DNA of 64,000 nt, from NCBI RefSeq assembly GCF_964656455.1, contig NC_135719.1:3327163-3391162 (forward strand). Direction: 5' to 3'. The translations under genes and the position numbers were made by a program. Numbering within the stretch: position 1 is the stretch's first letter; every line of letters starts with the position of its first letter. A model generated the notes under the pieces. It worked only from the letters and a program-made list of their open reading frames with translations. It did not search any database and was not told the DNA's origin. Shown in pieces: positions 44,274-56,879 of this stretch. Origin of the DNA: Halichoerus grypus. Its lineage: Eukaryota; Chordata; Mammalia; Carnivora; Phocidae.

Positions 44274-46314
44274 AAAAGAAATTTAAAACTAAAGGGAAAG
44301 AACATATCCTTGAAAACAGTTTATGGTTGTGTCTCAGGTCTGCTGGTATAGACCACAGAGTCACGGTCTACACCCCACTGCCATCTGCTGTGCCCTGATC
44401 GCAAGCCTAGCATCCAGGAAGCACAAGCTTGTGTCTTAAGTGATGAGCCTGAAAATCTAAACCTACAACACGAGGGTATCTCCACGACCAATCCCACTAC
44501 AAGTGCAGCAAAGTGATAGGAAACGAGAGCATTTTACTTCATGAACTCTCAGAACAGAAAGTACCATTCTGGACTCATTCCTTCTCCAGCAACTTCTTAT
44601 GGTGAACCTACTAAGTACCAGGATGTGAATATAAAGATGCGGGGAGACTATCTCTCAATTCCCCTAACAAATCAGTAGTAAGATTTTTTTTTTTTTTTAA
44701 CCCAGCCATCTAGCCAACATTTTTAACGTTCTACTTCACTTCAACCTAACACACAGTAAACTCACGGACTGGTCTCTATTGATGTGGTATGCCTTGGTTA
44801 CAATTTAGTATGAAAATGAATGACCACTTTATGAAACAGGCATAAAATGAAATTCAAGTTATTTTAAAGTTAAGGACACTGGAGTCCTAATTCCCCAAGC
44901 AGGAACCTGCCAGCTTATTCTGGAAATAATTCCTCTGGCCCGAAGCAACTGAGCTGCAGAAATATTACTTCCAAGTTTTTAATTTCATTCTAATTATTAT
45001 ATGCAAGAGCTAATGGTTATCAGGAGTATATGAAAATTCAAGAACATCATTTCACAATTATGTATTTTCTATCCATTACAACATTCATAACACCCTGAAA
45101 TTGGAGATTTTTGAAGCCATAAATTTATGAATATATAAAAAACATATGTTGATTCCACATGAGGATACATTAAAAACATTAATAAAATTTCCCTGGAGTT
45201 CACAGCAGTATAATTTATTACATTCATTTGATGATATATTGACTCAAATACTAGTGTCTTAAAGACTGAGAAGCATGTGTTTTGAAGAATAAAAATACAT
45301 TAATTTTTTAAATAGTAGTTAACTTAAACCTGTTTCCCATGGTTGGCAGTTGACTAGTATATCGAGTTACAAATTCCTGCAAGAGAGACATTCTGGCTGG
45401 GTTATGCTCTGCAGTGCAAAAGCACTGACTGTGAATTTAAATATAATCAAATCCTGAAATAACATTATCTGCAAAGAAATAAATGAGCAAAATAGCTGCA
45501 TTCATCCCCTTCCCTAAATCATTAATTTAAATAAGCACCTTGATAAAAAGAGAAGGCACTGAAATGCTTTCAAAAGCTTTGGGATGGTGCTTTGTTTGAT
45601 TTTATATGTAACCACCTCCATCTTCCTTCTCCAAGAAAAATGGACCACAGAGCTCCATATTTATGAAGATTTAACAAGTCTCTAAGGCTCTCCTAGGATA
45701 AAGAGACTTGATAAGCTTTCCAAGGGAAGTAGGTTTCCTTCTTAAGAATCTCAGAGTACTTTCAAAATGACAGTAAAGTTCTTAATGTGGGAGGGGGTCA
45801 GGAATGATTAAAGTTTGAGGCTGCCCAAAAGGTGGGGAGCAGGGATGAGCTGAACCATTAATGCAGCTGCTGCCCTTCTTTCGAATTAATCTAATTCAAT
45901 TTTTATGCAGAGACATGATGTTACTGTCCCTGTTTCTCATCAGAGACACAGAGTGATGGGGGTGCCATAGGCCTGGCCCCATGCCAGGAACCAAACAGGA
46001 GACAGGACATATATCACCATACATTTATCTGACTAGAAATACCACAAGACATACTATTCTCTCATTTAATTTTTTTAATACTTGATTAGGATCTTTTCTA
46101 GCCTGATATATTTGTTCAAATTAGATGAGCTCAGGGAGTAAACAAATTTGGAGATTCTCAGGCCTAAGAGCAAATTTTAGAAGACAGGTTAAGATTTGTG
46201 CATAAATAGACGGAAAAAACACTGAAGTCCTAAAAAACTGAAAAAAAAATTAAGCAAGTACTACTTCGGGGATGAACACTTGAAATAGAGTAGCAATATG
46301 TATAACTGATTGGT
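44274..46314. other. Repeat-poor intronic block, no gene
   Basis: About 2 kb in which I recognise no mobile element, between a Can-SINE and a long L1 run. No exon or RNA gene is visible. AT-rich motifs with TAAT cores (45521-45530, 45856-45862, 45884-45900) lie near a CAGCTG E-box at 45864-45869. This is only suggestive of regulatory sequence. Confidence 0.4.
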
Positions 46315-48700
46315 TTTGTGTTCTTACAAGTATTTTATTATGAAATGTTTTAAGTCCACAAAAAAAGAATGACACAAACTACACATACCCACTAGAAAGC
46401 CTCATCGTTTCTTCAAGTTTTCTTTGGAATTATTTTTAAGAAACGTATCATTACAAATATGGTGCAAGTCCCCTGCCAAACCCCCTCAATCCTATTCCCT
46501 TGCCTCCCTCTGCAGAGGCAACTAAGTAAATAATGGTATCATAGGGCACATGACCTTCACAGCTTGATTTTTTAAATTTGTGTCAACACTATGTTTTTGA
46601 GAACATCCATGTTGATAGACGCAACTCGAATTCATTTTTATGGTTCCATAGGAACCCAATGTATAAATATACCACGATGTATTTATCAATTCTTTTTTTT
46701 TAAGATTTTATTTATTTGGCAGAGAGAGACAGTGAGAGAGGGATCACAAGCAGGGGGAGTGGGAGAGGGAGAAGCAGGCTTCCCGCGGAGCAGGGAGCCC
46801 CACGAGTGGCTCGATCCCAGGACCCTGGGATCATGACCTGAGCCGAAGGCAGATGCTTAACGACTGAGCCACCCAGGTGCCCCAATTCTTTTTCTTTTTT
46901 ATTGGCCAATTTTCCTAAAGTTTATGAAGATTCTGCAATACACAATCTTACACAATCCCCTTAGGCATATCTGCATGCATTTCTCTGGGATATATACCTG
47001 GGAGGGACTGTTCTGCTGTGGGCACTTAACAGCTTCACTATGACTAGATATTGACAAATTGCTCTCTAAAGTGAGAGTACCAGTTTTCACCCCCATTCAT
47101 AGTGCAGGAAGGTTCTTATTTTCACACATCTAGGTCAATATTTGGCATTTTAAAACGTTTTAAGTTTTTCCCAATCTGAAGAATATAAAATATCTCACTT
47201 TGTATTCTTTCATGTCTTTTTGTGAATGAGGTTAATATTGCCATTTGTTTTTGATTATGCAGGTTTCCCTTCTGTGAATTTCCTGCCTGTATTCCTTCTT
47301 CATTTTTCTACAAGTTTGTTTTTGCTTTTGCTTTTTGTTTGTTTGTTTGTTTTTGTTGTTGTTTTTGCTTTTGTTTTACTGGTATGTAGAAGTTACTTAG
47401 ATATTTCAGATATTAATCCCTTATTGTCTATATTCATTGTCAAAAGTCTCCCACTCTAAGCTTTTCTTTTGTTTTATAGTATATTTTCATGATATAAAAT
47501 TGTTTGTGTAGTGGACTTGAATTTATCAATATTTTCCTTAAACTCTTTGTATCTTAGTTAAGGAATAATTCACTACCCAGAGATCATAAAGTCATTCTCT
47601 GGTATTTTCTTCTAAATGTTTTCAAGCTTTGCTTTTCATAAGTAGACTTTAATGCACCTAGAATATATTCTTTATGTGTATTGACATTTTCTAATATTTT
47701 CCCTTTGGATATCAATAATCATACCTGAGCCCCACATACTGAAGATCCACCCTTTCTCTAAAAAATTTTAGTGCCACCTCTAATATATTTCAAATGCTCA
47801 TATATGCATGTTTTTGTTTCTTGGATCTCCATTTTGCTACGTTGGTCTCTTATTTGTCCCCATGCTACTATGGTAGTTAAATTTCTTAAATTTCAGTGTC
47901 TGGGCAAGTTACCCATTTTGTTGTTTGAAAAATTGTTTTCATTACCTTTGCATTTCCATATGATTCTTAGAACTGGAATTACACTTAATTTAAAGATTAA
48001 TTTGGTGGGAAATGTATTTTTATGATGTTGTGACTTCCTATTTATGTTCATATTATATCTCACCATTTATTTAGGTGAGATTTTAAATCTTTCATAAAGG
48101 TCTTGTACAGCTACTGAATATTTTACAAGGTACCTCATATTTTGTTAGTAGTGTAAATGGCATCTTTATGAAATTTTGCTTTCTCAGTTCTTGCTACCAT
48201 ATAAGAATACAGTTGTTATCTGTGCATTAATCTTGTTTACAGTACTAGGACTCTTATTAGTCCTATTTTTTTATGTGTAGATATTCTTAGATTATATCTT
48301 AGATAATCAGGTAGTCTCTGAATCCTGAGAACTTTATTTTTTCCTTTCTAATTCTTATACTTTGTATTTCTTTTTCTTGCCTGATTATACTGACTAGGGC
48401 CTCAAAAACAATAACAAATTTAAACAATGACAGCAGGCATTCTTATTTCATACCTAATATCAGAGAAAATGCATGATATTTTACTATGAAGGATGATATT
48501 TACTATAAATTAAAAGAGTACACCTCTATTTCTAGTTTGCTAAATTTTTCTTTTCAATTATGAAAAAAATGTATCAATGTAGATAACTGTAATTTTTCTC
48601 TCTTATGTCATCAATGCTGTGCCTGATGGTGCTTACTCATGGCAAATATTCCCTTTTGTATTATGTATCTTAGGATTGCAAGCTAATCTTAAATAAAGGA
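46315..48700 (-). mobile_element. Old L1 (L1M) ORF2-3'UTR, antisense, with Can-SINE
   Basis: Antisense decayed L1: TTTAAGTCCACAAAAAAAG, GAACATCCATGTTGATAGACGC, GGGATATATACCTGGGAGGG, GACAAATTGCTCTCTAAAG, then further upstream ORF2 text (TTCAGATATTAATCCCTTATTG, TTTCTCTCTTATGTCATC). Many indels. A (TTTG)n-like run lies near 47320-47370. It is the probable source of the 46-bp segment copied to 49826-49871. Confidence 0.7.
46698..46882 (-). mobile_element. Can-SINE inside old L1
   Basis: Antisense copy: AAGATTTTATTTATTTGGCAG, GA-rich linker complement, GGCTCGATCCCAGG, ending GCCACCCAGGTGCCC. Target duplication CAATTCTTTTT on both sides (from 46687 and from 46883). Confidence 0.95.
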
Positions 48701-49347
48701 TCTACTGATAGGAATAGGAATGCCATAGAGCCTGCCTTGGTGGTCTGTCCCTCCACATCTTGTATTACTGCCAGTAGCCTCAGAGCTATCAAGGGTTACA
48801 AGACCACTTTTGATATTCATTTCTCATCTCAAAGCTTCCACAATCATATGGGACATATACATTCAACTCAATATGTACAATATATGTAAATCAATATACA
48901 TGTATCTCAAACTCTTAGAACAGGTCCATTGTTCCCAAGTGGAAATTTTTTTTAATTCAGTGTTGAGACCCAGAATTTAAAATTTTCTATGCTGGTATGT
49001 GGTTTTCTTTTTGTTTTTTTGTGGGGTTTTTTTGGTCCCCGTCCATCTGTTTAGGAAACATATGGACTTCAAAGATCCTGCCTTTATATTATGGTTGGAG
49101 TTCCTATGCTGTGCCTCATAGACACTCAAGACTTGATCTCTTGTGATTATGAAGGAATTAAAACTCAACAGCCCGCGTTCTGGACACCAAGAGATTCCCT
49201 CTCCATTCCCCAGACAGGCACAGAATCAGGTATGCACTTCTTGGTCTGGCATTCAGTTACCTCTTTGTTTTTTTGGTTCTGTGGATTCCCTTTAATTTCT
49301 TCTAGGTTCACCTACACTTTTTTATTAAGACTTGTTAATGTTGTGGG
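48701..49347. other. Intronic sequence between L1 elements, no gene
   Basis: Not assigned. A 122-codon plus-strand frame at 49091-49459 runs into L1 sequence and has no recognisable domain. Confidence 0.35.
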
Positions 49348-50525
49348 TTTTTTTTTTATCCAATTAACATACAGTGTTAGATTAGTTTCATATATACAAT
49401 ATAGTGATTCAACAATTTTATACATTACTCAGTGCTCATCACAAGGAGTGTACTCTTGATCCCCTTTACATATGTCACCCCTCCCCTCACCCTCCTCACC
49501 TCCAGCAACCACCAGTTTGTTCTCTGTATTTAAGAGTCTAGGGTTTGGTTTTTTTGGGGGGGGGGAGGGGGTCTCTTTTTTGTCTGTTTTGTTTCTTATA
49601 TTCCATATATGAATGAAATCTTATAGTATTTGTCTTTCTCTGATTGCCTTATTTCACTTAGCATTATAACCTCTTGCTCCATCCATGTTGTTGCAAACGG
49701 CAAGATTTCATTCTTTTTTATGGCTGAGTAACAGTCCATTGTGTACATATATCACATCTTCTATATCCATTTATCTATAGATGGACATTTGGGTTGTTTC
49801 CATATCTTGGCTATGTGGTTAGTAGTTGACATTTTCTAATATTTTCCCTTTGGATATCAATAATCATACCTTGCCCAGACACTGATAAATAATGCTACAA
49901 CAAAGGGTGCATATTTCTTTTCAAATTTGTGTTTCCATTTTCTTTGGGTAAATACCCAGTATGGAATTACTAGATCACATGGTAATTCTATTTTTAATTT
50001 TTTGATGAACCTCCATACTGTTTTCCACAGTGGCTGCACCAATTTGCATTCCCACATCAGCCATAGAAACATTTTTCTAGATACGTCTCCTCTGGCAAGG
50101 GAAATAAAAGCAAAATTAAACTACTGGGACTGCAATAACAAAAAAAGCTTTTGCAGAGCAAACGATACCATCAACAAAACAAAACGGGGATCTACTTAAT
50201 ATTAGAAGATATTTGCAAATGATATATCCAATAAGAGGTTTATTCCAAAATATATAAAGAACTTATACAACTCAACACCAAAAAAAGAAATAATCCAATT
50301 AAAAATGGGCACAGGACCTGAATAGACATTTTTCCAGAGAAGACAAAGAGATGGCTGACACATTGAAAAGATGCTCAACATGACTAATCATCAGGGAAAT
50401 GCAAATTAAAATCATAATGAGATATCACTTTACACCTATCAGAATGGCTAAAATCAAAACACAAGAAATAACAAGTGTTGACGAGAATGTGAAGAAAAAG
50501 GAAGCTTCATGCACAGTTGGTGAGA
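49348..50525 (-). mobile_element. Twin-primed L1 (5'-inverted), 5'-truncated
   Basis: The 3' segment (49348-50055) is antisense: T-run, 3'UTR with CAGTGCTCATCACAAGG, CCATCCATGTTGTTGCAAACGG, GGTAAATACCCAGTATGG, to GGCTGCACCAATTTGC ATTCCCAC. The adjoining segment (50055-50525) is in the opposite, sense, orientation: CATCAGCCATAGAAAC, CTCTGGCAAGGGAAATAAAAGC, GAAGATATTTGCAAATG, TGCACAGTTGGTG. In an intact L1, CAGTTGGTG directly precedes GGGAATGCAAATTGGTG. So the outer end of the inverted piece and the start of the upright piece are adjacent in the parent. This is the signature of twin priming. An extra insert of about 70 bp lies at 49812-49882. Confidence 0.88.
49812..49882. repeat. Insert within L1 containing a 46-bp copy of nearby DNA
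   Basis: Carnivore L1 normally reads CTTGGCTAT followed directly by text like TGTAAATAATGCTGC. Here about 70 bp intervene. Positions 49826-49871 are identical over 46 bp to 47681-47726 (from TTGACATTTTC to AATCATACCT), in the same orientation. Confidence 0.9.
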
Positions 50526-52320
50526 AGACTTTATTTTTTAAAGCAGTTTAGGTTCACAGGGGAAGGTTCAGAGAGCTCCCATATGCTCCCTTCCCCCACA
50601 CATGCATAGCTTCCCCCATTATCAACATCCCCAACCAGAGTGGTACCTTTGTTACAATTGATGAATCTACAATGACACATCATGATCACCCAAAGTCCAC
50701 AGATTACATTACTGTTAATTCTTGGTGTTGAACATCCAGTAGGTTTGAACAAATGTATAACAACATGTATCCATCATTATGATATAATACGGAGTATTTT
50801 CACTGCCATAAAAATCCTCTGTGCCTTGCCTTTTCAGCCCTTCCCCACCCTAACACCTGGCAACCACAGTCTCCAGAGTTTTATCTTTTCCAAAATGTCA
50901 TATGGTTGGAATCACAGTATACAGCCCTTTCAGATTGGCTTCTTTCACTTAGGGATGCATTTAAGGTTCCTCCATGTCTTTCCATGGATTAATAGCCATT
51001 TCTTTTTAGTGATAAATCATATTCCATTGTCTGGATGGACCACGGCTTATTTATCCATTCACCTACTAAGGGCATCTTAGTTGCTTCCAAGACTTGGCAA
51101 CTATGAATGAAGCTGCTGTAGACATCCATGTGCAGGTTTTTGTGTGGCTGTAAGTTTTGGACTCCCTTGGGTAAATACCAAGGAGTGCAACTGCTGGCTA
51201 GTGTGGTAAGAATATTAAACATACTGCTAAACTATCGTCCAAGGTGGCTGCACCATTTTGCACTCCCACCAGCAACGAATGAGAGCTCGTCCTATTCCAC
51301 ATCCTCACCAGCATGTGGTGTGGTCAGGGTTCCAGATTTTTTACCTCTAATAGAAATGCAGTGGTAACTCATTGTTGTTTAATTTGCATTTCTCTGACAA
51401 CATATGATGTGCAATGTCTTTCCATATGATCATTTGCCATCTCTATATCGTCTTTGGTGCAGTGCCTGTAAGGGCTTTGATCCATTTTTTAATTAGGCTG
51501 TCCATTTTCTTATCATTAAACTTTAATAGATCTTTGTATATTCCTTTATCAGATATGTCTTTTGCAAATATTTTCTCCCAGTCTGAGGTTTGTCTTCTCA
51601 TTCTCTTGACACTGTCTTTTGCAGAGCAGAAGCTTTTAATTTTAATGAAGTGTCTTTCGTGGTGTATCTAAAATGTCATTGTCATTGCCACACTCAAGGC
51701 CATCTGTGTTTTCTCCCATGTTATCTTCTAGACTTTTATAGTTTTATGTTTTACATTTATGCCTATGATCCATTTTGAGTTAACTTTTATGAATGATGCA
51801 AATCTGTGTCTAAATTCTTTTTTTTTTTTTTTTGGCATGTAAATGTGCTGCTGTTCCAGCACCATATGTTGAAGAGACTATCTTTGCTCCATTGTGTTGC
51901 TTTTGCTCTTTCGTCAAAGATCAGGTGACTATATTCACGTGGGTCTATTTCTGGGCTCTCTATTCTATTCCATTGATCTATTTGTCTATTCTTTCACCAA
52001 TATCATATTCTCTTCATTACTGTAGCTTTATAGTAAGTCTAGATATCAAATAGTGTCAATCCTCCAACTGTGTCCTTCTTCAATCTTGTGTTGGCTATTC
52101 TGGGTCTGTCTCTCCACATAAATTTTAGAATCAGTTTGTCAATATCTTAAAAAATAACTTGCTGGGATTTTGATTGGGATTTCATTGAATTTATAGAACC
52201 AGGTTGGGAGGAATTGACATCTTGACAATATTGAGTCTTTCTATCCATGGACATGGAATATCTCTTCATTCAGCTTTATTATTTTTAAAAAGTTTTATGT
52301 TCTATTTTACCTGGCATTTC
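50526..52320 (-). mobile_element. Old L1 (L1M, L1MB-like) 3'UTR and ORF2 end, antisense
   Basis: The 3' terminus is at the left: AAAGCAGTTTAGGTTCACAGG, AGAGTGGTACCTTTGTTACAATTGATG. Then ORF2 in reverse: GGTTCCTCCATGTCTTTCC, GCACTCCCACCAGCAACGAATGAG, TTTGCAAATATTTTCTCCCAG, CCAGCACCATATGTTGAAGAG, TTCTATTCCATTGATCTATTTGTC. About 1.8 kb in consistent order, with broken frames. Confidence 0.85.
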
Positions 52321-54645
52321 TAGGTGTTTTTTCCTAATTAATTTAAATCTTTTATTTAAAAATAATTATAAATCCCAGGCATTTCTAAAAAAATAATGAG
52401 AAGAGATCCCATATACACTTGACCTTATTTCCCTCAATGGTAACATCTTGCAAAAGTATAGTGCAATGACAGAATCAGGACACTGGCATTAATACAGTCA
52501 AAATACAGAACATTTGTATCACCACAAGGATCTCTCAAGTTGCCTTTTATAGCTGTACCTTCTTTCTTTCCACCCTCACCTCCTCCTTAATACCTGGCAA
52601 CTACTAATCTGTTCTCCAATTCTTTAATTTTTGTCATTTTAAGAATACTATACTTTGTAACATTTGGAGAATGGCTTTTTTACCTCTGCAATCTCTGTGT
52701 TGATTCATTCTGGTTGTTGCATATATCAGTGGTTCTTTTCCTTTTATTGCTGTGTTGCATTCCATGGTATGGAAGTACCACAGTTTAACCATTCACTCAC
52801 CAAAGGGCATCTGAGTTATCTTCACTTTTTGGATATTACGAGTAAAGCTGCTATAAAAATTCACATACAAATTTTGGAGTGAACAAAGTATTCATTTCAT
52901 TTCTCTGGTATAAATGCCCAGGAATACAACTACTGGGTTGTATGTTTACTTTTTAAAGAAACTGTCTGTTTTTCAGAGTGACTATACCATTTTATATTCC
53001 CGCCACCAATATATGAGTGATCTGGTCTCTCTGCATCCTTGCCAGCATTTCATATTGTCATGATTTTTTTTTTTTTAGCCAAGCTAAGTATGTAATGATA
53101 TCTCATTGTCATTTTAATTTGCACTTCCCTAATACACAGTGATGGTAAGCATCTTTTTTATGTGCTCATTTGCCATATATTCATCCTCTTTACTGAAGCA
53201 TCTGTTTATGTCTTTTGTTCATTTTCTAACTGGATTATCTGTTTTTTAATTATTGATTTTTAAGATTTATTAATTTAGATACTAGTCCTTTGCCAGATAC
53301 GTGGTTTGCAGATATTTTCTCCCATTGATCTATGTGTTCATCCCTCTGCCAATACCACAGCTTTGATTAGTAGCTATATAATAAGTCTTTATATCAGGTA
53401 GACTGATTCCTTCTACTCCATTATTTTTTTTTTCAAGATTGTTTTAGCTATTCTAGGGTCTATGCCTTCCCATATAAATTTTAGAATAATATTGTTTTAG
53501 AATAATTATTTTAGAATAATCTACAAAAAAATATTGCTAGAATTTTGAGCGAAATTGGGTTTAACCTATAAATCAATCTGGGGAGAAATGAGCTCTTTCC
53601 CATGTTGACTCATCCAATCCATGAACACACTTGTCTCTATTAATTTAGATCTTTGATTTCTTTCATCAGCACTTCGCAGTGCTCAGCATACAAGTTCTGT
53701 AAACGTTTTGTTAGATTTACACCTAAATATTTAACTTTTTTTGAGTAATTATAAATAGTATTATATTTTTAATTTCAGTTTCTATGTGCTCATCACTAAC
53801 AGGAGAAATAAATTTTTGAATGTTTGTTTTGCATCCTGTGACCTTGCCAAACTCACTTTTTTAGTTCTAGGTGTTATTTTGTAGATTCCTTGGGATTCTC
53901 TACATTGACAAATAAGGACAGTTTCATTTCTTCTTTTGGATTGCTATGTCTTTTATTTTCTTCCTTTATTGCATTGGGTTGAACCAGAGTGGTAAAAATA
54001 GACTTATTACTGATCTTAAGGAGAAACCATAACTATATCATATATTTTTAACTATAGGTTTTCAGATATTTTTTATCAAGCTGAGGAAGTTCCCTTCCAT
54101 TTCTATTTTTCTGAGAGTTCCTTATCATGAATCGGTGTTGACTTTTCTCAAAAACTTTTTATGCATCAATTGATATGATCCTATGAATTTTTTCTTCTTT
54201 AGCTTGATAACTGAATAGATTACAGTGACTGACTTTCAAATACTGAAACAGCCTTACATCCCTAAAATCAACCCCACTTGGTCACAGTATATAACTCTTC
54301 TTATATATTTCTGAATATTATTTGATAGCATTTTATTAATAATTTTTACATCTATATTTATGTGGAATATTGGTCTGTAGTTTTATTTTTGTATAGTTTT
54401 ATCTGGTTTTGATATCAGACTAATACTATATTCATAAAATGAATAGGGAAGTATTCTCTCCTCTTCTGTTTTCTGGAAAAAATTGTTTGGAATTGGTGCA
54501 AATTCTTCTTAAATACTTGGTAGTATTCACCAGTGAAACAATCTTGGCCTGAAGATTGTTTGGGGGTCAAGAGTTTTTATATTATGAATTCAATTTCCAT
54601 AGTAGTTATGGAGCTACGTATCTACTTCATATTAAGGATATGTTT
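52321..54645 (-). mobile_element. Second old L1 (L1M) antisense, back to back
   Basis: It restarts at a 3'UTR (CATATACACTTGACCTTATTTCCC, CTGGCAACTACTAATCTG). It runs back through ORF2 (CATTCACTCACCAAAGGGCATC, CTACTGGGTTGTATG, TTTGCAGATATTTTCTCCC, AAACGTTTTGTTAGATTTACACC, GCATCAATTGATATGATCC, ACATCCCTAAAATCAACCCCACTTGG) to about the reverse-transcriptase core. It is longer than the first copy and a separate insertion. Confidence 0.85.
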
Positions 54646-54654
54646 GGATTTCAC

Positions 54655-56760
54655 AGACCAAAGAAAGAAAGTCCAAACACAGCAGTGGGGAATTTTTAAA
54701 AGCAATTCAATTTGCTCTGCAGAATTCACAAAAGTCTCCAGAAGAGGCACATGAGATATTTCTGGAAATGGGATAAAGTTGGGGCCAAAAACAGTAAAAC
54801 TGGTTGAAAGTCTGCCTCAGGAGCAGTTAGACTCCCAGCTCCCTTTCCTTACTTTGGCAAAACACTGCACATTATTATCTAAAGAGGGTAAAACAAAAAG
54901 TCTCCAGATTGAGAGATAACTTGGTTCAATTAAGGGCAAAGGTACCACAATGAAAATAGGGATTAAATAAAAAATTCATATATTTAGAGCTGAGACCCCA
55001 GCTTTCAGCTCCACTTGGTTCCTAGACTGTTGGAATCAAAAGATCCTTGTCTGACAAGTCAGAGCAGGCCAAAATAAAACACCTAGAACATCATCAGGCA
55101 ATGAGATAGACGAACCACACCCCTACAATCAAGCTCAAAACACTTTTTCTTAAATATGAATACACAAGGATCACCAGAAATCTTAGAAAAGTCTCTAAAA
55201 TGAGATGTAATGACAAACATGAAATCAAAAACAGTAATTTGGAAGGAACTAAGACTATGTGAGGAAAAGAAAACTTCCTCCTCAAAAAGTCTATTTATAT
55301 GCTCAGAGATAAAAGAAAACATACTACATCTGGAGAACAGGGACAGAATGCTATTTTTTTTAATTCAAGGAATAAAAAATATCTCAGGAAAAGTAAATAG
55401 AGAAATATATATATACAGTATTTAGCAAGCTAGAAAATAATAAGTTTAGGTAAATTTCCCAGAAAATAGGGCAAATGGACAAAGAGAAGAAAATAAAAAG
55501 TCTAATAACTGAATAATAAGAGTTTCAACAAAAGAGAATAGAGAAAAATGAAGAGAAGAAATCATCAAAGAAATAACTCATGTCTTAAAGGAGTAAATTT
55601 TCATAGTGAAAGAGTCCATGGTGAGTATAATACAGTGGATGATAACAGACCCACACCAAGACATAGCATTATGAAATTTCAGAAAAATGGGAGCAAATGC
55701 TTTTATATACATCCAGAGAGGAGGAAAAAAGAATAGGAAATCAGAATGTCTTCAGATTTCACAATAACACCACTCTGTATTGGAAGACAGTGAAACTGGA
55801 AGATAAATGCCTTTGAGTTTCTAAGGGAAAATGATTTCTAAATAATTCTGTACCTGGAAAACCATCCTTCAGCTTTGAGAGTAAAATAAAGACATTTTCA
55901 GATATCCAGGAAGCTCCTGAAAAATGTACTCCATAAAACGAAGAGGAAGTTATGAGAAGAAAAAAAGAGAGGTGATTAGGGAACAGGAGGTTGAACCCAG
56001 GAGAGAGGTAAATGACATACACAGGATGGCAGTAAGATGAGACTCAGGATGCCCTGAGTTCCTAGCTAGAGAGCAACTAGTTCAACGTAAGGCAGTTAAG
56101 AATTCTCCAGGAAAGAAGTCTAAGACATGACAAAAGAGAATGAAAATTAGAAAAATTCGTGAAAATTAGAATAGCTAATTTTTTTGAATTAGTGATAAAA
56201 TGTAGAAAACTAAGAAAGCAAGCAAACAAACGAAGAACCTATTATGGATTCTAGAGGAAAGAAAAATACACTCAGGAAAGGAAAAACAATCATACTATAT
56301 TACATGACTCAGCTGTGAGTAGTATAAGGATCACAGTCATAATAATTTAAACATTGAACAGTGGTCTAGCCAAAGTTGCATATGACCCTAGGATGAGGAA
56401 CTAAAAGTAAGAGAGAGAGTATTTGCATGTGTGTGTGTGTGTGTTTGTGTGTGCGCACGTGCACACACATACATGCACACTCAGGCAACAAGAGGTGTGA
56501 GAGTTGCTAAAATCCTCATCTCCCAAAGTATGAATCTAATAGATAATGCTTACAACTGAACAATCAAGAAGTTGCAATATAAGCTTTAGAAATTTAGAAT
56601 ATAAAAACAGTTACCCCTGGGGAATGAAATGATGGCAAGTAGGGGATCCAGAGACTTGTTTTTCACCTCAAGCCTCGTTGAGCTATTTGGCTCTTTAAAC
56701 TATATACATGTACCTCTTTGAAAAAAAAGAAATAAACATGCAAAAAGTTTTTAGAAAAAT
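54655..56760 (+). mobile_element. HAL1 (L1-related, ORF1-only) element
   Basis: Sense HAL1 text: GACCCACACCAAGACATAGCATTATGAAATTTCAG, ATCAGAATGTCTTCAGATTTC, ATTGGAAGACAGTGAAACTGG, AGAGTAAAATAAAGACATTTTCAGATATCCAGG, TTGAACCCAGGAGAGAGG, GGATGGCAGTAAGATGAGACTC. No open ORF1 remains. A (TG)n-like run lies at 56427-56460. Text after 56200 is probably its 3' end. Confidence 0.75.
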
Positions 56761-56879
56761 CTTATTGTAAAAAATCCATATTCCCCAATCTAGCTTTCAA
56801 TATTCTTCGCAAAATGGCCAACGCTTATCTATCTCATGGACCTATACTATAGTCAAGTAGGCTTCTCTTTAATCAACGC

